Part shown: piece by piece, positions 53,612 through 60,065 of the stretch
Numbering within the stretch: the first letter of the stretch is position 1
Layout of the letters: each line of letters starts with the position of its first letter
NCBI RefSeq assembly: GCF_038051925.1
Contig: NZ_CP150634.1
Coordinates: forward strand, 4,938,977 to 5,002,976
DNA from: Methylotuvimicrobium sp. KM2
Lineage (GTDB): Bacteria; Pseudomonadota; Gammaproteobacteria; Methylococcales; Methylomonadaceae
Length of the DNA stretch: 64,000 nucleotides
Reading direction: 5' to 3'
The notes under the pieces: generated by a model
Told to the model about the DNA's origin: nothing
What the model saw: only the letters and a program-made list of their open reading frames with translations
Database searches by the model: none
Position numbers and translations under genes: made by a program

Positions 53612-54532
53612 TCGATGGCAATCGATGCCGCTTTTAGCATCCGTTTTGAATCGTTCGTGCGCTATTTTTAAGTGTTTTCGTATAAAGTCATGGCTCACAG
53701 CCACGCTAATAGCCGCTATCTGGCCCGCTATGCTTCTTTTATTTACGGCGCCAGATTTTTTTAGATACGCAGGCCCTGTTAATGGATCGCGCTTCCCGTC
53801 CCCCGGATACCGGTATTCGAACAAACAGGCGGCAAAGGCCAGCATGACCGTCCGTAGTTCTTCGACTGAATAATCTGCGCGGACGTTATCTAGCGGCTCG
53901 AGCAAGATATTAATTACGCTCTGTCGGTTAATCCTTAACTGATAGTCGCCTTGTATTTTGGGCATTTCACCAATTATCCAATCGGCGAATTCTTCAGCTG
54001 ATTGAGTTTTCCCTAATTCAAATTTGTGAACGAGTGCCATGCCTTTAATGAAATCGATCGCTTTCCTTGCATCCAGCTTGTTCCATTCTTCTGTACCCGG
54101 CGTTTCCAATTGAGCCTGCTCGAGATTAGGATCACCTTTGAATGGGAAAGGCACATGTTCAGCAATATCGCACGACTCCAGGTGTTCAACTTCGAAAAAC
54201 AAATCGCCTCTGTCAGGGATCCGGTTATACCGAACGTCATTCAAATACACGCTGTCTTCCGAACTGCTGGGCATTAGCACGTACAGGTTACTCGGGCATT
54301 TTTCGCCGTGCTTGGCAAAACCCGCATCATCAGCCGTTAGCGAGAAAACGCCCTTGACTCGCCGGGACTCGCTGACCGGCATGAACAGCATCATCTTTCT
54401 GCTGTGACGCGATTCTCGATAATGATCCTCATCACTCGCGAACCGTTCGAACTGCCGATAGTCCGCACCATCGACAGAGCGCCACCAACGGCCACGCCCG
54501 ATAAAATAAACTTCAACTGCATCAAAATTCAT
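53609..54532 (-). CDS. hypothetical element protein, 307 aa
   Basis: ATG 54532. Begins 'VEVYFIGRGRWWRSVDGADY', mixed alpha/beta, with 'LFFEVEHLESCDIAEHVPFP' in the middle and a helical C-terminal third. No domain recognised. Position before alpA and the helicase suggests an early replication or control protein. Leader RNA is strongly structured (54533-54622). Confidence 0.7.
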   Translation of the reverse strand: MNFDAVEVYFIGRGRWWRSVDGADYRQFERFASDEDHYRESRHSRKMMLFMPVSESRRVKGVFSLTADDAGFAKHGEKCPSNLYVLMPSSSEDSVYLNDVRYNRIPDRGDLFFEVEHLESCDIAEHVPFPFKGDPNLEQAQLETPGTEEWNKLDARKAIDFIKGMALVHKFELGKTQSAEEFADWIIGEMPKIQGDYQLRINRQSVINILLEPLDNVRADYSVEELRTVMLAFAACLFEYRYPGDGKRDPLTGPAYLKKSGAVNKRSIAGQIAAISVAVSHDFIRKHLKIAHERFKTDAKSGIDCHR

Positions 54533-54622
54533 AGTAAGCCGCCTTACTTAGCCGTCATAAGGTGCGGACGGAAGCGGGTTGACGGCATTCCCGCTTATCG
54601 GCCCGTCGGCCTATCCGTCCGC
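54533..54622 (-). promoter_or_regulatory. structured leader of the 307-aa gene
   Basis: Hairpin AGTAAG-CCGC-CTTACT (54533-54548) ends one base before the ATG and covers the ribosome-binding area. Upstream a three-way junction can form: GCGGACGGA/TCCGTCCGC (54564-54572 with 54614-54622), AAGCGGG/CCCGCTT (54572-54578 with 54590-54596) and GGCC/GGCC (54600-54611). Could control translation. Confidence 0.55.
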
Positions 54623-54637
54623 TAACTGGTTAAATCT

Positions 54638-54742
54638 TTGACGCTGACGCCAAAAGGTGTATTATCGGCATGTCACGTCATCGAGTGGTCGCCGGTCCGG
54701 CGTTAAGCCTCGTCATCTAAACTAGCCGGACCGGCATTTTTT
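54638..54742 (+). ncRNA. candidate antisense small RNA cassette (promoter-RNA-terminator)
   Basis: Promoter TTGACG (54638-54643), 16-bp spacer, TATTAT (54660-54665). Predicted start near 54672. An 11-bp perfect terminator stem GCCGGTCCGGC (54691-54701) / GCCGGACCGGC (54725-54735) is followed by ATTTTTT. The product would be about 70 nt and is antisense to the leftward operon between the 79-aa and 307-aa genes. No reading frame. It shares GAGTGG and CCGGTC with the leader hairpin at 56596-56671. Confidence 0.6.
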
Positions 54743-54749
54743 ATGCCTA

Positions 54750-54989
54750 TTATTCGCTCGAAACCTCCTCAGTAACGTTCTTTCCGTATGCTATATCAAG
54801 CAGGCGATAAACAAGCGCATCCTGCTGTTTCATTATCAAATAAGCCAGGTCCCCGGGGCCATCTAAAGTTGCTCCTTCGCTAGTTCCTCCGGCGATGCAA
54901 AGCAATTTAGAAAATCCACGGAGCGCTTCGTGCGTTGATTGCAGGCTTTCGGCGAGTTCAATCAATTCTTCGTTTTTAGTTGTAGCCAT
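54750..54989 (-). CDS. hypothetical small protein
   Basis: 79 aa from ATG 54989 with AGAGGA; longer frame to 55031 rejected. Helical ('ELIELAESLQSTHEALRGF'). Unknown. Ends 8 bp from the opposing terminator of the small RNA. Confidence 0.62.
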   Translation of the reverse strand: MATTKNEELIELAESLQSTHEALRGFSKLLCIAGGTSEGATLDGPGDLAYLIMKQQDALVYRLLDIAYGKNVTEEVSSE

Positions 54990-54999
54990 CTGATTTCCT

Positions 55000-55587
55000 C
55001 TAATCAAGTGATTCGTAAGTGTTCCCGTCAAACCCGGTTGCTATCTGGCGGAAACGTTTTGGATCGGGGTTTTCTTTGGCAATAATTTGCTCTCGGCCGC
55101 TGTGACGGAGCATAAACGACTCGGTAATTTTTAACGAAGTCACTGCTAATTTGAAATTCTTTAAGAATCCATCAAGTAGATCTGCCAGTCGTTTTAAAAC
55201 CGGGCTCAGTATGAGCCAGGTCTGGCCGACCGCTGTTTTCTCCTGGCTCTGCAAAATCAACATGTCCAATGATTCCAATTGTTTGAAAGCATTGTCAATG
55301 TGCGGGCTGCGATAAAGTTCAGCAACTTTTTTGGCGTCCGGTTTATCGCTTCGGTAGACTTCGACAACGTGGTTGGCAAATCGCCGGAAAAGCATTGCTA
55401 CCGGCCTTAGCAATATCGCGAATCGCTGCAATGATTGCCCGTCTTCGCTGGCTGCGTCGGACATTTCGAGCAGTGAGCAGATTGTTTCCAATCGAACGAT
55501 TTCTGTTTCGATTTCCTCTTGGAAGTTGAGCAAAAAAGTCAACGTCGATTTATGCGGTTGCGGTGCAATGGTGGATTGGGTATTCAT
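55000..55587 (-). CDS. hypothetical helical protein
   Basis: 195 aa, ATG 55587. Long helices ('LTFLLNFQEEIETEIVRLET'), no Cys cluster or signal peptide. Overlaps the BRO-N-like gene by 38 nt. Unknown. Confidence 0.62.
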   Translation of the reverse strand: MNTQSTIAPQPHKSTLTFLLNFQEEIETEIVRLETICSLLEMSDAASEDGQSLQRFAILLRPVAMLFRRFANHVVEVYRSDKPDAKKVAELYRSPHIDNAFKQLESLDMLILQSQEKTAVGQTWLILSPVLKRLADLLDGFLKNFKLAVTSLKITESFMLRHSGREQIIAKENPDPKRFRQIATGFDGNTYESLD

Positions 55588-55987
55588 GTTTTTTATCTCC
55601 AGGGATTGATTTGCTTGGTGTGTTCGCCGATTTTGCTAGGCGTCGGCGCAAGGCTTCGGCGATAGCCCGCGCGGGTGGTTTCTCTGATCGAAAAATTAAA
55701 CAGATAAACAGGGTCGCATCGATAAAAACTAGCGATTGTATTCCGCTGGCGGTCGGTGTCGGGATTCTTCGCCGGCCTGCGGTGGGTAGTCCTGCCAGTG
55801 TTGAACCGCTCCAGGCAATGTCGAGCACTCGGCAGAGATCCTTTGCACATAGCCAAGGTTTGCCGGCGTCGTCGCTTATTATCCGAACGTCAACATGGAC
55901 CGACCGCAAGATCGATTCAATATCGATCAACTCAGTTGCGGCAAAAAGCCGGTATAGAAACAATGTTGATTCAGTTTTGTGGCTCAT
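55550..55987 (-). CDS. BRO-N/antirepressor-like protein
   Basis: 145 aa from ATG 55987, coupled to the upstream gene by ATGA. Core 'VRIISDDAGKPWLCAKDLCRVLDI' then 'VFIDATLFICLIFRSEKPPARAIAEALRR' follows the BRO-N pattern (GxPWFxAKDVCxxL ... LIxRSxKPxAxxF) of phage antirepressors. The C-terminal 25 residues are unrelated. Family call moderate. Confidence 0.55.
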   Translation of the reverse strand: MSHKTESTLFLYRLFAATELIDIESILRSVHVDVRIISDDAGKPWLCAKDLCRVLDIAWSGSTLAGLPTAGRRRIPTPTASGIQSLVFIDATLFICLIFRSEKPPARAIAEALRRRLAKSANTPSKSIPGDKKHEYPIHHCTATA

Positions 55988-56367
55988 CGCTTGCGCTCCA
56001 GCTTTGCCCATTTTTCGAACAAATCAGAGCCGTTGGTAAAAAACTGATGCACCTCTTTGATGGTCGCTCTGGCATCCAAACGTAGCACAGACATGCAGTC
56101 TTCGAATAGCTGTATGTCTAAGCCCCGTAATTCGGTCAGGTCGAAAGGGAATCGAGGGCCGTTGTAGAGCCCGAGCAGAAATCGTCGTACTTTCGCCGCC
56201 TGGCCAGTATCGCCGCCGGCAATTTTCGCCAAACGGCCTAATGCGGGTACTCCTGCTTCTAGTGCTGATTGGCGTTCGGCATCGAACGCGTTTAGCCTGT
56301 GTAGAAATTCATTAACGGCTTGGTTACGGTCTTCTTCGTGGGTGTCGGCGGGGTTGTATGCGGCCAT
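55984..56367 (-). CDS. DUF7673-like element protein
   Basis: 127 aa, ATG 56367 with a perfect GGAGGG 8 nt upstream. 'ALEAGVPALGRLAKIAGGDTGQAAKVRRFLLGLYNG' (in parts) matches a conserved segment I associate with DUF7673 proteins of integrative elements. Function unknown. Confidence 0.65.
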   Translation of the reverse strand: MAAYNPADTHEEDRNQAVNEFLHRLNAFDAERQSALEAGVPALGRLAKIAGGDTGQAAKVRRFLLGLYNGPRFPFDLTELRGLDIQLFEDCMSVLRLDARATIKEVHQFFTNGSDLFEKWAKLERKR

Positions 56368-56370
56368 GAC

Positions 56371-56544
56371 TTAGCCCTCCAATGGTAGCTGGAGGTTGTA
56401 TCCGGACTTTAGCAGGATGCTTAAGTCGGCGGCCGATAGAGTTTCGATTCTGAAGCGCGCTATAACGCGATTTCGGCGAACGAGATTAAATTGGAATGTT
56501 GATTGATGCGCGGGTGAGGGTGCGCGTGATGCTTGAGTGGTCAT
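56371..56544 (-). CDS. small protein, first gene of the leftward operon
   Basis: 57 aa: starts MTTQASRAPSPAHQSTFQFN, ends KSGYNLQLPLEG, TAA at 56371. CGGAG 10 nt before ATG 56544. Its position just after the RNA leader parallels kil/eos-type early genes of P4, but there is no sequence evidence for that role. 3 bp gap to the next gene. Confidence 0.6.
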   Translation of the reverse strand: MTTQASRAPSPAHQSTFQFNLVRRNRVIARFRIETLSAADLSILLKSGYNLQLPLEG

Positions 56545-56682
56545 AGTGGTGACTCCGTAGAATGTTTAATTCCCGGCAACCACAACGCCAATTATGGGGG
56601 CCGGACTGATGAAGTTGGCGTACCGGCTTCTACGAGACCGGCCACTCTTTCGAGTGCCCCATCAGCCCGACATGAAAGCTGA

Positions 56683-56696
56683 TTTTACGCGTAAAA
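56683..56696. promoter_or_regulatory. 14-bp palindrome between leader terminator and hairpin B
   Basis: TTTTACGCGTAAAA, perfect dyad; possible operator. Confidence 0.4.
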
Positions 56697-56713
56697 AAAC
56701 CGCTGTGCAGCGG
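56693..56713 (-). terminator. leader terminator of the leftward operon
   Basis: On the minus strand CCGCTG-CA-CAGCGG followed by seven T, right after segment A. Unless bypassed, transcripts from the promoter at 56777-56805 would stop here after about 75 nt. Confidence 0.75.
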
Positions 56714-56776
56714 CTTTACGCCGTAGAAGTTCCGGAACGCCAATTCCGTGCTGATTTGTATTAATCAACGGTTTTA

Positions 56777-56805
56777 AGATTAGACTTGTTGTTTCTGTTC
56801 GTCAA
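56777..56805 (-). promoter_or_regulatory. promoter of the leftward element operon
   Basis: Minus-strand TTGACG (56800-56805), 17-bp spacer, TAATCT (56777-56782). Start near 56770, just before segment A. Confidence 0.6.
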
Positions 56806-56856
56806 GTCTTTTTTGATACTTTATGCGTCGAGGTGTTTTATTTGCCTTACCTCCAC

Positions 56857-57258
56857 CTGGAACACATTTGTGTTCCAGTAAGGTGATTGTGGTCGATTTT
56901 TTGGCTAAAAATACACTAAAAAAACGCCGTTTTTCTGATGGTTTATGGAAAAAAATTAAATAAAAACAGAGCGATAAGAAAAAAGCCACTGAACCTAGTG
57001 TAATTTCATTTTACCCCCCCCCTATGTAATTTCGTGTTCCGCGTGTTCCACCCCCTATTTTTTGCCATTTTCCATTATTAAATCAATAACATAGCCGGAA
57101 CACAGGCAGCAAAATTTTGTGTTCCACCCTAAATTTTGTGTTCCGGCTGAGGGGTGGAACACAAACCGTGTTCCGCGGAACACAAATTTCTCTGCCTGTG
57201 TTCCGGCTGTAGCCCTTTATTTATAAGGGATAAAGGGTAAGTGGAACACAAGGAACAC
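56857..57258. repeat. iteron array, candidate replication origin of the element
   Basis: Thirteen copies of GTGTTCC or its complement: an inverted pair in 56857-56878, then copies starting at 57034, 57043, 57097, 57119, 57138, 57156, 57168, 57177, 57198, 57243 and 57252, eleven of them within 225 bp and in both orientations. Flanked by AT-rich DNA (57205-57300). P4-type initiators bind short iterons next to AT-rich tracts. The 56761-57513 gap holds no gene. Confidence 0.75.
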
Positions 57259-57390
57259 AAAAATATTATATATAAGGGTCTTTTTTTTTCTTTTTGGCGA
57301 GAGGGGCCTATTTTGCCGAAAAATTGAAGCCGGAATTCCCTTCGCTGGATGCGGATCTATTCAAGACGACTATGCTGTGAATTGTGACGA

Positions 57391-57427
57391 TGTTCTTTTT
57401 ATGGTGCGGCATTTCCGGACCATAAAA
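57391..57427. repeat. hairpin upstream of hicBA end
   Basis: CTTTTTATGGT / ACCATAAAAG arms around a 13-nt loop, in the non-coding region between the iterons and hicA. No T run. Confidence 0.4.
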
Positions 57428-57513
57428 GGTATTGGGTATCGAGCAACCAACTTTGCGATCGGTGTCGGCTGTTCGATCCCTGTCTTATAAGGTAGGTGAT
57501 GTTCGGGAGGGGG

Positions 57514-57762
57514 TTATTTGATTAACCGGAAGATGCGGTAAAACTCTTTTTTGGTTATGCCGGCTTGGGCGGCCATGCTTTTGATGAGCGTTTGCGTAAA
57601 AGGGGACTTTGGGCAATCGACGGTAACCTTATACAGAGCGCCATCGTGTTCTTTTACCCATTGCTCGTGTGATGTGCCTTTTTGCGGTCTGGCAACGAAT
57701 CCCAAGTATGCCAGGATCCTTTTAACCTCTTTGCAGGTTAGCGGAGGGTATTGACTGCTCAT
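57514..57762 (-). CDS. hicA: HicA-family mRNA interferase toxin
   Basis: 82 aa. 'LTCKEVKRILAYLGFVARPQKGTSHEQWVK' contains the catalytic His of the HicA fold (K-G-x-SH), ending 'LIKSMAAQAGITKKEF'. Cleaves mRNA when free of HicB. Lies 57 bp after hicB. Confidence 0.87.
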   Translation of the reverse strand: MSSQYPPLTCKEVKRILAYLGFVARPQKGTSHEQWVKEHDGALYKVTVDCPKSPFTQTLIKSMAAQAGITKKEFYRIFRLIK

Positions 57763-57843
57763 ACAGGGCGTAGAGGTAGGGGGCGTTTTTTAGGAATCTG
57801 TACCGTACAAATGTACTGCTCATGCAGGGCGTAGCGGTAGGGT
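57757..57843. repeat. tandem duplication between hicB and hicA
   Basis: About 25 bp (GCTCATRCAGGGCGTAGMGG) occurs at 57757-57781 and 57819-57843, 62 bp apart. One copy holds the hicA start codon, the other the hicB stop codon. Confidence 0.7.
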
Positions 57844-58134
57844 TTCGTCGAATATTTTTTGGTGAGTATGGTAAAGCGCGATTTTTAGCCGAATGATTTG
57901 ATATCTAAGCCATAGAGATAGCGGTGCGCTTCTTGAGAGTAATTGCGCTGCATAGGGTTTGTCGTCGCCGATAAGTGCATCATGAACGTATTCACGGATC
58001 ATCGATTCGAGTTTGGTTTTAGCTTCCTCGTATGTGTCCCCTTGAGCGGCCAGGTTGAAATTTAAGCATACGGCCACCCAGCAATCACCTTCTTGTTCGG
58101 CATAGCATTTCATAATCAGTTGTTCAGGATTCAT
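57820..58134 (-). CDS. hicB: HicB-family antitoxin, without DNA-binding domain
   Basis: 104 aa from ATG 58134 with AGG upstream; frame to 58200 has 22 extra basic residues and no SD. N-terminal partial RNase-H-like HicB fold ('EGDCWVAVCLNFNLAAQGDTYEEAKTKL'). The C-terminal half is not a ribbon-helix-helix or HTH, so autoregulation may be lost. Upstream of hicA in the same direction. Confidence 0.8.
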   Translation of the reverse strand: MNPEQLIMKCYAEQEGDCWVAVCLNFNLAAQGDTYEEAKTKLESMIREYVHDALIGDDKPYAAQLLSRSAPLSLWLRYQIIRLKIALYHTHQKIFDETLPLRPA

Positions 58135-58225
58135 GGCGCACCTTTTTTGTTTATTTCGGCTTTTATAGTATAGAGCGGTTTGTTTGTGCACAATAGGCAT
58201 CGGGATTTTGAATTAAGCACGAGGG

Positions 58226-59398
58226 CTATTCTTTGCACTTTTCCAAGAAGTTGCCCCAATGCTGCATCATCTGTCGCCGTTCCGGAAGTAGTGTCGATCG
58301 ATCATAAGCCGCTTTGCTTTTGTTGCGCTCGCTGTGTGCCAGTTGCTTTTCGATCATATCGGAGCGAAAACCGGCTTCATGCAATAGTGTGCTGCCGGTT
58401 GTTCGAAAGCCGTGCATCGTTTGACGGCCTTTGTATCCCATCCGTCGAATGGCCATGCCGGGCGCTTCCCGGCATATGTGTTTGTCGCCAGTACCGTGAA
58501 AGCTGGCGAATACAAATCGGCTTGATCCGGTGAGCGGTCTGATTTCATTAAGAATTGAAATTGCCTGTGTGCTAAGCGGGACTGCGTGAGGACGACGCAT
58601 TTTCATTTTTTCGGCATCGAGCTCCCATAGCCTTGTATCGAGGTCGATATCGTCCCACATCATTGAAACCAGATTGCCCGGCCTGGCGAATACATACGGT
58701 TGCAGAGCGAGTGCCATTCGGACTAGAAAGGATCCTTCGTAATTATCGATAGCACGAAGGAGTGCTCCCAGCTCTTTAGGGTCTTCAATGGCTGCGAAAC
58801 TTCCGCGCGTCGGCGCCTTCAGTGCGCCACGGAGGTCGGCGGCAACGTCGCGCGCGGATCGACCGGTGGCAATGGCGTATCGTAGCACCTGCCCAATGAT
58901 CTGCTTGGTTCTCGCTGCCGATTCGAGCGCACCGCGTTTTTCGATACGACGGAGGACTTCGAGCACTTCGGGTGCTGTCAGTGCGCTAACCGGTCGATTG
59001 CCAAGCCAGGGGATAACATCCGCTTCGAGCATGCGCTTGACGCGAACATAATGCGTTTCGCTCCATTCGTGTTCGTGCTGGCCGAGAAATTCAACTGCGA
59101 TCGCTTCGAAGGTGTTTTTCGTGAGCCCAGCTTTTTCTATCCGCCTGGATAAGGCAGGATCGAGACCACTTTTTACTTGTTGCTTTGCTTCGTGCAGTGC
59201 GTCTCTAGCCTGCCGCAACGAGGTTTCAGGAAAGGTGCCCAGTGCAAGTGTCTTTCGTTTTCCGCCAAAGCGGTAATCGTAGCGGAAATATTTTCCACCA
59301 TTGGGATGCACAAGCACATAGAGGCCGTCGCGGTCGGTCAGCTTATATTGCTTGTCGCGCGGCTCCGCATCGCGTAGATCTTTAACAGTGAGAGTCAT
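58226..59398 (-). CDS. P4-type tyrosine integrase
   Basis: 390 aa. N-terminal DUF4102 arm-binding domain ('LTDRDGLYVLVHPNGGKYFR'), SAM-like core-binding domain (100-190), catalytic residues R239 (ARPGNL), K264/K266, H329-x2-R332, H355, Y365. Integrates at the 3' end of the adjacent tRNA-Ser. SD AAGGA lies within an operator array, so int expression is probably autoregulated. Confidence 0.95.
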   Translation of the reverse strand: MTLTVKDLRDAEPRDKQYKLTDRDGLYVLVHPNGGKYFRYDYRFGGKRKTLALGTFPETSLRQARDALHEAKQQVKSGLDPALSRRIEKAGLTKNTFEAIAVEFLGQHEHEWSETHYVRVKRMLEADVIPWLGNRPVSALTAPEVLEVLRRIEKRGALESAARTKQIIGQVLRYAIATGRSARDVAADLRGALKAPTRGSFAAIEDPKELGALLRAIDNYEGSFLVRMALALQPYVFARPGNLVSMMWDDIDLDTRLWELDAEKMKMRRPHAVPLSTQAISILNEIRPLTGSSRFVFASFHGTGDKHICREAPGMAIRRMGYKGRQTMHGFRTTGSTLLHEAGFRSDMIEKQLAHSERNKSKAAYDRSTLLPERRQMMQHWGNFLEKCKE

Positions 59399-59448
59399 TT
59401 GACGGTATATCCTTTTTTCGTTGACGGTATACCGTCAAATATACCGTC
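59399..59448. promoter_or_regulatory. int operator / arm-type sites, right end
   Basis: Perfect palindrome TTGACGGTATACCGTCAA (59421-59438), a half site TTGACGGTATA (59399-59409) and TATACCGTC (59440-59448), immediately before the int start codon. Same core as at 44647-44667. Confidence 0.7.
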
Positions 59449-59549
59449 TTATTATGCAAACTTAAAAGGATTTAATGAACGGAATGTTTAATAAAATGCC
59501 TTTAGTATCAATCTTTAAAAACACTAAAGGTTGCCATGAAATGTAGATA

Positions 59550-59639
59550 TGGCGGAGGGAGAGGGATTCGAACCCTCGTGGGACTTGCGTCCCCCACTGA
59601 TTTCGAGTCAGGGCCGTTCAGCCTCTCCGGCATCCCTCC
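59550..59639 (-). tRNA. tRNA-Ser (CGA), attR of the element
   Basis: 90 nt with encoded CCA (59550-59552). Acceptor stem GGAGGGA / TCCCTCC, anticodon stem-loop CTGACTCGAAATCAG (anticodon CGA), long variable arm, T-loop GGTTCGAATCC. Its 3' 19 bp are duplicated at 44572-44590, so the intact gene is rebuilt by integration. Confidence 0.96.
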
Positions 59640-59926
59640 GCAAAAAATACAGTTTTATCTTACCTTGTCATGTCTAATCTTAGAAGCGGAAATATTCAAC
59701 GCTATGCAATTCTAACATTTTTTACTCTACGTATTTCAATTATGAAGATCATAACCTAAAGCGTTTAGAGTTCGTTCATAAATAACTTGCCTATTTTTAA
59801 TGCAAGGTAAGCAGGTTCGGTAACTCGATTAATAAGTGTCGGCGGCAGGGCAGATTTTTTGCTCCTGCAAAATCTGCCTTCATACCATCCATGGCAATCA
59901 ATTTTCGCCGTTAAGCCTAAATGGAC

Positions 59927-59972
59927 GTATTTACGGTGTCCTGCCAAGCGAGAAATCGTACCCTCTTCCACC
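59927..59972. repeat. fragment of the large palindromic repeat family
   Basis: GGACGTATTTACGGTGTCCT then CGAGAAATCGTACCCTC parallels the right arm at 13010-13053. The 59640-60065 gap has no convincing gene; a leftward 75-codon frame at 59765-59992 is this repeat translated. Confidence 0.6.
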
Positions 59973-60065
59973 CTGAGTGTATCGAAAAGCAATCATTGAC
60001 TATTTCCTAAATGGTTTATTTAGTAGGAAAGAGAACCGTTTCAACTGCTAACGCGAACATCGTCT

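Larger units (their letters stand above)
56584..56745 (-). ncRNA. P4-cI-like regulatory leader RNA
   Basis: On the minus strand, segments A (56722-56745) and C (56584-56593) both carry AATTGGCGTT. Segment B (56615-56634; + strand TTGGCGTACCGGCTTCTACG) is complementary to A over about 19 positions and to C over 7. B sits in a hairpin closed by GGGCTGATG/CATCAGTCC with an inner CACTC-GAAA-GAGTG tetraloop. In P4, seqB in the cI RNA pairs with seqA and seqC to end transcription early. The same plan is visible here. Confidence 0.65.
44572..59568. mobile_element. 15-kb P4-like integrated satellite element in tRNA-Ser
   Basis: Bounded by a 19-bp exact repeat TGGCGGAGGGAGAGGGATT that is the 3' end of tRNA-Ser(CGA): 44572-44590 (attL, tRNA fragment) and 59550-59568 (attR, inside the intact tRNA). 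Int lies next to the tRNA. Contents: P4-type integrase, HicBA, iteron array, RNA leader, AlpA, DUF927 helicase-like protein, Ogr/Delta zinc finger, HNH endonuclease, tape measure protein and small unknowns, nearly all leftward. There is no terminase, portal, capsid or lysis gene, so it cannot be a complete phage. Confidence 0.9.

Noticed and set aside
56780..56989. Leftward 69-codon frame
   Set aside because: Covers the operon promoter and the first iteron pair; composition unlike a protein; no SD.
56857..57258. CRISPR array
   Set aside because: Repeats are 7 bp, in both orientations, with irregular spacing; no cas genes.
44572..59568. Complete prophage
   Set aside because: No terminase, portal, major capsid, tail tube, baseplate or lysis gene can be found; the only structural gene is the tape measure.
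59765..59992. Leftward 75-codon frame before mnmE
   Set aside because: Its middle is the translated dispersed repeat; no SD.
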